Shown here one piece after another: positions 26,110 through 33,824 of a stretch of 47,101 bases of DNA (the first letter of the stretch is position 1; every line of letters starts with the position of its first letter). Made by a program: the position numbers and the translations under genes. This stretch comes from CAZJRB01 sp964547995 (GTDB lineage Bacteria; Planctomycetota; Planctomycetia; Pirellulales; Thermoguttaceae): contig CAZJRB010000055.1 of assembly GCA_964547995.1 (NCBI GenBank), positions 1-47,101 on the forward strand. The letters are read 5' to 3'. The notes beneath the pieces were generated by a model. The model did no database searches. It was given only the letters and a program-made list of their open reading frames with translations, and was not told the origin of the DNA.

Positions 26110-26361
26110 ATGCGCCGAAACGAAATCCTGGACGCGATTCAGACTCGGCCGTTTCGCCCGTTTCGTGTGCTCGTTTCGGACGGGACGGCGTACGAAGTAA
26201 ACCACCCTGAGTTGATGCACCTCATGCGTTCATCGGCCCTGATCTGTACGCCGCTCAAAGACCAGCCGCCGGCCGTTATCGACCGGTATAACCAGGTCGA
26301 TCTGCTACACATCACTCAAATCGAGTATACAGACTCGCAGGCTTCGGCGTCGAGCGAGTAA
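26110..26361 (+). CDS. Small conserved RPFRPF-type protein
   Basis: An 83-aa protein beginning MRRNEILDAIQTRPFRPFRV, with a middle YEVNHPELMHLMRSSALI and an end DLLHITQIEYTD. I recognise this pattern as a small conserved protein common in Planctomycetes, with no known function. ATG 26110 is preceded by GAGGAACC. The longer open frame from 25894 adds residues unlike the family and was not used. It stands alone between divergent and convergent neighbours. Confidence 0.65.
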   Translation: MRRNEILDAIQTRPFRPFRVLVSDGTAYEVNHPELMHLMRSSALICTPLKDQPPAVIDRYNQVDLLHITQIEYTDSQASASSE

Positions 26362-26391
26362 TCGGGTGGGTAATTCAACTCTAACGGAACG

Positions 26392-27684
26392 CTAATCGAG
26401 AATCTCGGCGATCGGCCCGAGCTGTTTTTTCCCCTCGGTGATGACGCGGCGCAGAAAGACCGACCGTAGCGGCCGGATCGCCATGGCCGCCTTCAGGACG
26501 TTTGCCCTTTCGAGCAGAGCGATCAGCCGCCCCAGGGCGCGGTGCGAGAATCGTTTTGGATCGTCGAAGATCAAACCGGCCAGCTTGCCGCGCTCGATGG
26601 CCATCAGGGCCACGCGGTCGAAGACGTTTTCCGGGGTGAAGACCCGCCGCCGCCGCGGCTTCATCGAGATTGCCCCGGCCTGGCACGCCGAATAGCAAAC
26701 GCCGCACCCGAGACACAGCTTCTCGTCCCGCACGGCCTTCCCTGTCGGGTTCTGCCCCAACTCGATCGCATCGACCGGGCAGGCCGCAACACACTTGCCG
26801 CACCCCGTGCATTTCGACAAGTCAACCTCCATGATCCAGTTCGAGGTGACGATCGCGCCGCGCAGGTCGAACCGTTTCATCGCGCGCATTATTTCACAGC
26901 AACAGCCGCAGCAGTTGCAGATGAAGCTGACCCTGTGCTGCACGTTGTCGCCGCTTTGAGCCAGGCCGGCTTCTTGACACCCTTCGAGAATCTTCACGGC
27001 TTCGGCGGTGGTGAGCGGCTCGGCCATGCCGTTGCGCACCAGCGATTCGGCGGCAAAGTTCAGCGAGAGGCAAACCCGTTGCGGCGCGTCGCACGCGGTG
27101 CCGAGGTGGCTTGCCTTGTGGCGGCATGCACAAAGCGAAACGCCTGCCGCGGTGGCCGAGCGGATCAGTTCGCCGGCCCGTTCCCAATCGAGAATCTCGG
27201 TGTGGTCGTCTTCCGGCAGGGCATCTTCGCGCACCAGCGTGCGGGCGACTTGCGTCTGCCCCTGAAAAAGGGATTGGGCAAAGCGGCTGTCCCGGCTCGA
27301 ATACTCTTCAAAGAGCCGCGCCAACTCCGCCTGCGGCACCTCGTCGCGGGTCCGCATGAAAGCGAACTCGAACAGGCCGATCACCACCGGCGGCAACGCA
27401 AACCAGCGATGCCCCTCGTGCTCCAAATCGACCACCAATCCCCGCTCGGCCATGGCGCCGAGCCGATCGAGCAACTCCGGCTCGGGGATGTCCAGACGAC
27501 GCGAAAGCTCTTCGAGCCGAGCGAGCCGGCCGGGGAGCCGCCGGGCAACTCGGGCATCCTCCGGCGAGAAGAGGATCGACAGGATTTGCATCAGGATCGG
27601 CGAATCGGGCGCCCCGGCCACCGTCCGGTCGAGCTGCCGCCGCAACAAGCGGTATTCACGCTGCGGATTGACGATGTGGCCCAC
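26392..27684 (-). CDS. Cys-rich 4Fe-4S protein with winged-helix-like N-terminus
   Basis: A 430-aa iron-sulfur protein. Residues 30-115 look like a small helical or winged-helix region (ILSILFSPEDARVARRLPG, then LEELSRRLDIPEPELLDRLG). The middle has CACRHKASHLGTACDAP and an unusual cysteine cluster FICNCCGCCCEIM. Residues about 300-350 hold two ferredoxin motifs, CTGCGKCVAACP and CLGCGVCYSAC. A basic helical tail follows. I do not know a specific function; it resembles ferredoxin-domain proteins of anaerobes, and a redox-sensing or electron-carrier role is inferred. GTG 27684 was taken as the start since it has GAGGGGTGAG upstream; the open frame reaches 27795. Confidence 0.75.
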   Translation of the reverse strand: MGHIVNPQREYRLLRRQLDRTVAGAPDSPILMQILSILFSPEDARVARRLPGRLARLEELSRRLDIPEPELLDRLGAMAERGLVVDLEHEGHRWFALPPVVIGLFEFAFMRTRDEVPQAELARLFEEYSSRDSRFAQSLFQGQTQVARTLVREDALPEDDHTEILDWERAGELIRSATAAGVSLCACRHKASHLGTACDAPQRVCLSLNFAAESLVRNGMAEPLTTAEAVKILEGCQEAGLAQSGDNVQHRVSFICNCCGCCCEIMRAMKRFDLRGAIVTSNWIMEVDLSKCTGCGKCVAACPVDAIELGQNPTGKAVRDEKLCLGCGVCYSACQAGAISMKPRRRRVFTPENVFDRVALMAIERGKLAGLIFDDPKRFSHRALGRLIALLERANVLKAAMAIRPLRSVFLRRVITEGKKQLGPIAEILD

Positions 27685-27881
27685 GTTCTCACCCCTCTCG
27701 AATCTCGGCCAAGGCAATCGTTCGCGCGATTGCGATACGGCAATTCTACCGCAGCACCTTTCGCCCGAAAAGGCCCGCTTGACAACGGACGCCACGGCAA
27801 TGACAATAAGGAGTGGGCGTAAAACAACTTCAGTGTATCGACGGTTGTCACCAGAAGCGGATGCACTCCTGCAAGAATGAT

Positions 27882-28001
27882 AAAGAAGGGGGCACCCGCC
27901 CCCGGCCTTTCAGGTTCAACGTCGCACTTCGCAGTTGATTTGGAAATGCCAACAAACGAGACCGATTCGTGATGGTCCGGGGGCGGGTGCCCCCCTTCTT
28001 T
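27882..28001. repeat. Paired palindrome (REPIN-like) element
   Basis: Arms at 27882-27905 and 27977-28001 are reverse complements save for one extra base in a C-run. Each arm folds as GGGGGC-accc-GCCCCC next to AAAGAA or TTCTTT. It sits just upstream of the exported protein at 28025. Same architecture as 951-1060 and 6270-6373. Confidence 0.72.
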
Positions 28002-28024
28002 GGCAATGGAGAATGTGGAAGAAC

Positions 28025-28693
28025 ATGAAAACCAACCTGCTGATCCTGCCTCTCGCTTTGTTCCTGTGCAGCCCGGTGCTTGCAGCGGAGCCGGCAGACG
28101 GACCCGCAGCCGACATCGATTTTGACGGTTGCAAAGACAACGTTGCGGTCGACGCGTTTCTCCGCAAAGCGAGCCCGCTCTACGCCGCCATGGCCCGGAT
28201 CGTCGAGCTTGACGGGGCATACAAGTTCAAGGACAAGACCGACCTGGAAGCCGGCAAGTGGAACGCCGTCGAGAGGACGATCGAGACGCACACCCGGCTC
28301 AAGGGCGCCAAGCGGGTATCCGTCGTTGCGTTCGAGATGACAAACGCCTTTCAACAAAGGCTTCACACGGAAGTCGACATGGCGGCGGCCGGCGGCAGCA
28401 TCATCACTGAGTCGGAATTCGCCCTGCGCCATGAACTCGTCGAATACGACGGCCTGCGGCTCCACCGGGAGATGTTGAAGGAAATCGAGTCGGCGCTCGG
28501 CAAGCTGCCGCCCGGGTTCTTCTACTTCAGCAACCCGAAGCCCAAGTCCGTCGCCGAGTATCAACTGCCCCTGGTCACGGACTACGTGAAACAGATGAAG
28601 GCGTCCGGCCACACCGCCTACTACTACCAGTGGTTCCACAAGCAGAAGCAAACGGCAAAGACGCAACCCGGCAAGGATGCCCATCCAAAGTGA
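28025..28693 (+). CDS. Exported protein of unknown function
   Basis: A 222-aa protein with a clear Sec signal peptide (MKTNLLILPLALFLCSPVLA, cleavage likely after VLAAE). The mature part is hydrophilic and helical with acidic and basic pairs, includes FDGCKDN near the start, LRHELVEYDGLRLHREMLKE in the middle, and ends with a Lys/Gln-rich tail (KQKQTAKTQPGK). I do not recognise the family. The start ATG 28025 follows GGAAGAAC; the open frame from 27935 would run through the palindromic repeat and is not used. Likely periplasmic. Confidence 0.65.
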   Translation: MKTNLLILPLALFLCSPVLAAEPADGPAADIDFDGCKDNVAVDAFLRKASPLYAAMARIVELDGAYKFKDKTDLEAGKWNAVERTIETHTRLKGAKRVSVVAFEMTNAFQQRLHTEVDMAAAGGSIITESEFALRHELVEYDGLRLHREMLKEIESALGKLPPGFFYFSNPKPKSVAEYQLPLVTDYVKQMKASGHTAYYYQWFHKQKQTAKTQPGKDAHPK

Positions 28694-28980
28694 CCGCGCC
28701 GCGGCCAGCCCTTCGGGAGCGAGACGTGGGTCGACCGCATGACGAAGCGGTTCAGTTTGGAATCCCTCTTCCGCCCCCAAGGCCGTCCACGGAAGAAACC
28801 GCAAAACAACGGTTCCTGACACGCCCCTGACACGTTCCCAACACCTCTTCTCTTCTTTTCTCTTCCGGCAACATTCCGGTTCGAGAGGCTGCCGGGGCGG
28901 CATACGTGAGTTATGCTTTAGCAGATCGCCCACATGAGCCTTGTGGGAACACAAAACCCGGGTTAAAAAGGGGTAGCCTA

Positions 28981-29586
28981 ATGAGACGTTTTTCCACGGC
29001 CGGACTCTGGTTCGGCGCCCACCGGTTCCGGGCGGGCGTCGTTGCTTTTCTGTTGGTAACGGTTGTAACAGTTGTGGCCGTTTCTCTTGCCGCCGACAAG
29101 CAAAAGGACGAAGGAGAATCTCTTGCGTTACGTTACGCGGAAACGTACTTGAAACTGACGAAGGTTACGTTGGCAGAAGCCAGGCGGACCAACACGCAAG
29201 TTCCGGGCACCGTTCCCGTTGCAGTCTTGCAGCAATACGAAGGGGATATTGTCGTCGCAGAAGAGCTGGTCGACGGTATGTGCAAGAGGGTTCGCGACTT
29301 CGGTTTCGGAGCGTACCTTCGGTTGGCAAAAGCGGCCGCCGTTGCGGCTCAATCCAAGTGGGATCGGGCACGTCGGGTCAACGCCAGCACTCCGGGTACG
29401 TATTCCGACCTCCGCGTCGAGCGATTGCGTCTCCAAGCGGAACTCGCGCGAATCAAGCTCGATGAAGGCCTTTCGCTGCAAGGGGCCTCGCGCGAGCGCC
29501 AAGACGAATGGAAACTACAGTTTCTTTTCGGCGAGGTCATCCATTTGAACAAACAAATTCGGCGGTTGACGGTTCGTAATCCTTGA
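28981..29586 (+). CDS. Membrane-anchored coiled-coil-like protein
   Basis: A 201-aa protein with one N-terminal membrane segment (AGVVAFLLVTVVTVVAVSLA) followed by a charged helical region rich in Ala, Leu, Lys and Arg (ALRYAETYLKLTKVTLAEAR; later ERLRLQAELARIKLDEGLSL). Probably anchored in the inner membrane with a periplasmic helical domain. No family recognised. ATG 28981 follows AAAAAGGGGTAGCCTA. An unfused sulfotransferase gene follows on the same strand. Confidence 0.6.
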   Translation: MRRFSTAGLWFGAHRFRAGVVAFLLVTVVTVVAVSLAADKQKDEGESLALRYAETYLKLTKVTLAEARRTNTQVPGTVPVAVLQQYEGDIVVAEELVDGMCKRVRDFGFGAYLRLAKAAAVAAQSKWDRARRVNASTPGTYSDLRVERLRLQAELARIKLDEGLSLQGASRERQDEWKLQFLFGEVIHLNKQIRRLTVRNP

Positions 29587-29729
29587 GCACAGAATACTCG
29601 AAAGTACCGCCGAAACTCGTTTGGATAATCCAGTGGACTCACGTTTTGTTCCGCATGTTTTTGGTATTGACGATTCCTGGCCGCAATGATAACCTCCCGC
29701 TTCGCTTCATCCCTCCTGAGAGCATCCAA

Positions 29730-30578
29730 ATGGGCGGCTTAATCTGGTTGGCTTCGTACCCGAAGAGCGGAAACACGTGGGCCCGCAGTTTTTTGCACGC
29801 GCTGATCCGGGGTCCTGAGTCCTTGGATGACATCAACAACATGAAGCAGTTGACAACCATTGACGGCAGAGAGCGGTGGTATCGACCGTTTCTCAATAAG
29901 CCGATCGAGGATTGTACCGAAGAGGAAGTTGCGGCGGTTCGAATGGAAGCGAATGAGGCAATTGCCCGCAACTCCGAAGGTCTGACATTTGTCAAAACGC
30001 ACAACGCGTTTGTCGAGAATCGCGGAGCACCGATGATCAACCTGAACGTTACTGCGGGCGTCATCTATCTCGTGCGCAATCCTCTCGATGTCGCGGTTTC
30101 TTACAGCCACCACCTCAATGTATCAGTCGACGAGACGATCCAGGTGATGAATACACCTGGCTTTGGATCGCTCAACCGGCCCGGAATATGTTATGACGTA
30201 CAGGGCAGTTGGAAACAGAATGTTGAGTCTTGGACGAGCAACATCGTCCCAGGCATACTCGTCTTGCGATACGAAGACATGGTGCATCACCCCGTCGACA
30301 CTTTTGGCCGCCTGGTCTCGTTTTTGGGGGTACGCATCTCAAAACGCGATTTACAGGGCGTCCTCGATGCCTGTTCGTTTGAGCGGTTACAGAAGAAGGA
30401 GTCCGAGCATGGTTTCAACGAAAAACCTAAGGGCGCCAAGCAGTTCTTCCGTCAAGGAAAGACCGACCAGTGGCGAGACCTGCTGACCGAGAGGCAAATC
30501 GATGCGATCATCGACGCAAACCATGACCAAATGAAACGTTTTGGGTACGGGGATTCTCGCAGGCAAAGCGCCGCGTAA
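29730..30578 (+). CDS. Sulfotransferase domain protein
   Basis: PAPS-dependent sulfotransferase, 282 aa. The 5'-phosphosulfate-binding loop is at the very start (LASYPKSGNTWARSF), the 3'-phosphate site is VIYLVRNPLDVAVSYSHHLN, and LRYEDMVHHPVDTFGRLVSF is the usual late motif. It transfers sulfate from PAPS to a hydroxyl or amino group; the acceptor is unknown, but exopolysaccharide or lipid fits a window that also has a sulfatase. Start ATG 29730 places the motif 10 residues in, as is usual; a TTG at 29583 would add 49 unrelated residues. Base composition is visibly more AT-rich than the genes to the left. Confidence 0.85.
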   Translation: MGGLIWLASYPKSGNTWARSFLHALIRGPESLDDINNMKQLTTIDGRERWYRPFLNKPIEDCTEEEVAAVRMEANEAIARNSEGLTFVKTHNAFVENRGAPMINLNVTAGVIYLVRNPLDVAVSYSHHLNVSVDETIQVMNTPGFGSLNRPGICYDVQGSWKQNVESWTSNIVPGILVLRYEDMVHHPVDTFGRLVSFLGVRISKRDLQGVLDACSFERLQKKESEHGFNEKPKGAKQFFRQGKTDQWRDLLTERQIDAIIDANHDQMKRFGYGDSRRQSAA

Positions 30579-30692
30579 TGTCGCCGAAATGCGGGGAGCT
30601 TCTGCCGCTACGTTGGCGCCGCTTCTGCTGTCGAAGAACCAGGATATTCTCGAGGACGTCAGTCGTGCCCGACCGCCCTGGTTAAGATACCA

Positions 30693-31679
30693 TCATCGTG
30701 AGACACGATGGGAAAGAGCCAAACGGATAAATGGACCGTGAAAGATCTGGTCCTCCAGGCTGTTTCCAAACGTGCCCCCGGTAATCGTTGTTTCGCTTGT
30801 CGTGTCCAGAACTTGGTGGAACGCATCCAGCCGATAACCGAACGCAATATCAATCTTAGATCTTCGTAAAGGTATTTCGCGAGCCAGCGCCAACTCCGCT
30901 TCCAGGGAGTAGGCTGTTCTCGAAATTTCAGTCGTCGACGTGCCGGGAAATCCAGCGAGTCCCCCTGTTACGGAATTAGTCGTTCGAAGATCCCCGAACA
31001 ACACCGCACCTGCGGCCCGTGCGCGAAAATCCCATCTGCTGCTCAGATAACGACGAATATCCGCGCCGAAACTGGGGCCAACTCCTCGAAATACTGACTT
31101 GTGAGTCTCATGAGCAGTATAGAACGGGAGCGGCAGATAGATCATCTCCGTGCGAGTGGTTTGCTCCGAATCCAAGAAGCGGACTCCAAGAAACGGGCGC
31201 ACCGTGCCAGAAGGGGAACTACACCTTCGGCAGAAAAGATCCCTCGTCCTTCCGATCTCTAAATCAACAATTCTATGGGTTGACGAAACCGCAGCGCTTC
31301 CGACCGTATAAAAGGTTTGATAGTTCGGGCCGAAAATTGTGTAGAGAGGGTCGCGACGCGTACCTACGGCGGAGTCTGAGATACTATCGGAACTGATCCC
31401 CGTGAACTTTGCAGTCAGATCCAACTTGTTTTCGAACTCGACCGAAACTCCAATCCTATATGAATCCCCACTGTCTGGCTTGATGCGAAGGTCCTCTTCC
31501 GAGGGGAAGGTCTGGGCCCACGGTTGCGAGTCCCCCGATGACGTCAGGTAGGCGCCTTCGCCAAAAACAACGACATTGGAAATCGGCGACCTTGCTTCGG
31601 CTTGAGAGGAGACGAGTACGAGCTGAAGTCCCGCACTGAGCAGTAAATTCCTGAAGAAGTTGAACCAGCTCTTTTTCAT
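30693..31679 (-). CDS. Outer-membrane beta-barrel, Lpg1974-like
   Basis: A 328-aa exported protein with a signal peptide (MKKSWFNFFRNLLLSAG..., cleavage near SQAEA). The mature sequence alternates short amphipathic strands and polar loops (VFGEGAYLTSSG, IGVSVEFENKLDLTAKFTG, RPFLGVRFLDSEQTT, GVGPSFGADIRRYLS, KIDIAFGYRLDAFH) and ends in a strand (FIRLALSHRVSR), the layout of a pore-forming outer-membrane barrel; it resembles the Lpg1974 family. One CRRC pair in a loop is unusual. No good ribosome site is seen before ATG 31679. It lies convergent to the sulfotransferase. Confidence 0.65.
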   Translation of the reverse strand: MKKSWFNFFRNLLLSAGLQLVLVSSQAEARSPISNVVVFGEGAYLTSSGDSQPWAQTFPSEEDLRIKPDSGDSYRIGVSVEFENKLDLTAKFTGISSDSISDSAVGTRRDPLYTIFGPNYQTFYTVGSAAVSSTHRIVDLEIGRTRDLFCRRCSSPSGTVRPFLGVRFLDSEQTTRTEMIYLPLPFYTAHETHKSVFRGVGPSFGADIRRYLSSRWDFRARAAGAVLFGDLRTTNSVTGGLAGFPGTSTTEISRTAYSLEAELALAREIPLRRSKIDIAFGYRLDAFHQVLDTTSETTITGGTFGNSLEDQIFHGPFIRLALSHRVSR

Positions 31680-31995
31680 GATAATCCAAGCTGCACGATC
31701 GGAAAGGGAAAGAACACTAATCTTCTATCGAATCAACTTCAGCGTCGAATCGCGAATACTCCGCACCAGATGCACAACCGTCCTAATCATTAAGGTTCCA
31801 CACGTTTACTGGTTGGTCTGCCGTTCCTGACACATCGCTTCTTGAGATGCTGCCAGAAGGCGAGGATTAGCTCGATGACACTGGCGAGTCCAGGGCTCCG
31901 TCGGGCAACCCCTGGTTTCGATGAATGAACTCCATTGTCCGCTAGTGTGTAACGGCAACCGGGTGCCAGGGGTGGGCGCCGTCAAGAACTGCGTC

Positions 31996-32134
31996 GGTAG
32001 GATCGACCGCAGGCAGTTCACCGTGTCCGACCGTCCGGTTGGGGGGGCGACAACGGCGCGCGACGCAAATGGGGGCATCAAGGACCTACTTACGAACGCT
32101 TCGTGCCCTCGGTCGATCCTACGTCGATCCTACC
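31996..32134. repeat. GGTAGGATCGACC inverted repeat cluster
   Basis: GGTAGGATCGACCGCAG at 31996-32012 faces two tandem copies of its inverse, GGTCGATCCTAC (32111-32122) and GTCGATCCTACC (32123-32134). A further exact 17-base inverse copy, CTGCGGTCGATCCTACC, lies 3.7 kb away at 35728-35744. A short dispersed palindromic family. Confidence 0.6.
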
Positions 32135-32286
32135 GAGGCGATCTACAGTCAGACTAGAAACGCTTTTTGCTCATAGGCAACAGTCGAATTTGGGATTGTT
32201 GAGAAACCCAGCTTAAAGGCCCATTTGGGGAGGATCTGCACATCATATCAGCTTGCATCCATAGCGAATGATTGGGACAATAGGCC

Positions 32287-32321
32287 TAGCGCGGCCTCGC
32301 TGCGCTCGGCCGCAACCAAAG
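32287..32321. repeat. GCGGCC/GGCCGC hairpin, copy 1
   Basis: Reverse complement reads CTTTGGTTGCGGCC, an 11-base loop, GGCCGCGCTA. The same 24 arm bases with a 2-base loop occur at 42847-42872 in opposite orientation. Both copies are intergenic. Confidence 0.5.
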
Positions 32322-32795
32322 AGATTGGCGCATACATCGAACGCCGCCACTGGGTGACGTTTCAAATTCTCTCCGGTCGCAGGGCAGTTGAAATGAGTTT
32401 GGCAAGTGTTAGTCCACGTGCTGATTTGAAATATGCACCTGCCATGTCTTTCGCCGAAGCGCCAAGTACGAAAGAGGTTACGGCGAATGTGCCGAACCCG
32501 GGGCTTGTGGCTCCCTTTGATTACAGCGCTCCGTCAAGCGGCGATTCGCCCATTATACCAAATGAAAAACATGCGCGCAGGGCGCGCGGAAGTTACAGCA
32601 CAAAGACTCTAAAGCTGCGCCTCAACGTGGGAGTTGAAGCCCGCAAATAAGTTCCGGTGGAATCCGCTGGGCTAGTTCACAAGACGCGTTACACTTGAGA
32701 TCACAGGAGAGTTTGGCGGGCGATTAGTAGGCGTAGGACATGAGAAAGCTTCGCCATAGAGATCTTCCTGAACCGAAAAGAGCAACCAACACCTC

Positions 32796-33824
32796 ATGAA
32801 TCGAACACGGCACGCTATACTACTCGCAATACTGGTGTCGGGAACTGCAGTCTCAATCTCCACCACAGCCGGGGAACCAGTCCGCGTCATCTTTGACACG
32901 GATATGGATACCGATTGCGACGACGCTGGGGCGCTGGCTATGCTCCACGCCTTCGCAGATCAAGGCAAAGTCAAGATTCTTGCGACAATGGTCAGTTCCA
33001 GGTATCAGTATTCTGCCCCATGTGTGCGTGCAATCAACACTTACTTCGGGCGTTCGGATTTGCCGCTGGGCGTTCCCAAAGGTGAGGGGGCAAGTACGAA
33101 GCGCGGATCGAAGTATGCCCGTCAGATTGCACGCGAGTTTCCCGGAAACTTGGACCAGAATGATGATGCGCCGGATGCACGTTTGGTTTATCGACGCGTG
33201 CTCGCTTCACAACCGGACGGTAGCGTAGTCATCGTCTCTGTCGGATACTTGACCAATCTAAAGGATCTCCTCGAGACGCAACCCGACGAGCAGAGCAAGC
33301 TTGACGGCCACGGCTTAGTCAGTCGGAAGGTGAAATACTGGGTTTGTATGGGCGGAGCATATCCCAGGCGATTGAAACACGGTGGGTACGGAAATTTTAT
33401 GCCCCACGCTGAAGCAACAGTCACCGCCATCCGTGACTGGCCAGGTAATGTATTCTTCTCTGGAGACGGCAAACAAATTCACACTGGACGACTGCTCCGA
33501 AGTCAGGCCGCGACTGAGAATCCTGTTAAACGCGCCTATGACCTTTATCTTGGATCCCGCCTGACACGCCCCAGCTGGGATCAGGTGGCCCTGCTCTATG
33601 CGGTCGAGCCGAAAGCGTCATATTGGCGGCTGACGTTGCAGGGCCATAACCATATCTTTTCGAACGCCACGAATGAGTGGCGATCCGAGCCTGACAACTT
33701 GCGCCATCATCTGGTACAAATAAAACCGGATATGCGCGATGACGTCACAAAGACCATTGAAGCGTTGATGGCCCACGTTCCACCCAAGAAGCAAAGGAAC
33801 CGGAAAGATGAACCGGATCAATAG
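32796..33824 (+). CDS. Exported nucleoside hydrolase-like protein
   Basis: A 342-aa protein of the inosine-uridine nucleoside hydrolase (IUNH) superfamily with a signal peptide (LLAILVSGTAVSISTTAG). The calcium-binding signature is present as IFDTDMDTDCDDAGALAM just after the signal. A later GNVFFSGDGKQIHTG segment and VSVGYLTNLKDLLE fit the family. It hydrolyses an N-glycosidic or related bond of a nucleoside-like substrate; in Planctomycetes such exported paralogues cluster with carbohydrate enzymes, so the real substrate is open. The ORF overlaps the start of the next gene by 17 bases, so the two are probably co-transcribed. Confidence 0.85.
   Translation: MNRTRHAILLAILVSGTAVSISTTAGEPVRVIFDTDMDTDCDDAGALAMLHAFADQGKVKILATMVSSRYQYSAPCVRAINTYFGRSDLPLGVPKGEGASTKRGSKYARQIAREFPGNLDQNDDAPDARLVYRRVLASQPDGSVVIVSVGYLTNLKDLLETQPDEQSKLDGHGLVSRKVKYWVCMGGAYPRRLKHGGYGNFMPHAEATVTAIRDWPGNVFFSGDGKQIHTGRLLRSQAATENPVKRAYDLYLGSRLTRPSWDQVALLYAVEPKASYWRLTLQGHNHIFSNATNEWRSEPDNLRHHLVQIKPDMRDDVTKTIEALMAHVPPKKQRNRKDEPDQ

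Larger units (their letters stand above)
31680..32795. other. Gene-poor stretch with palindromic repeats
   Basis: About 1.1 kb with no convincing gene. It holds the GGTAGGATCGACC repeat cluster (31996-32134) and a GCGGCC/GGCCGC hairpin (32287-32321). On the minus strand near 31800-31970 a stop-free run ends QHLKKRCVRNGRPTSKRVEP, which might be a decayed gene end, but it has no start. Other frames there have no recognisable domains. Confidence 0.5.

Noticed and set aside
31806..32081. 91-aa minus-strand open frame
   Set aside because: Cys/Thr-rich with no family resemblance. A different minus frame nearby looks more protein-like but has no start, so neither was annotated.
32225..32650. 141-aa open frame in the gene-poor stretch
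   Set aside because: Runs through a palindromic hairpin, has no ribosome site, no recognisable domain and a composition unlike its neighbours; too weak to list as a gene.
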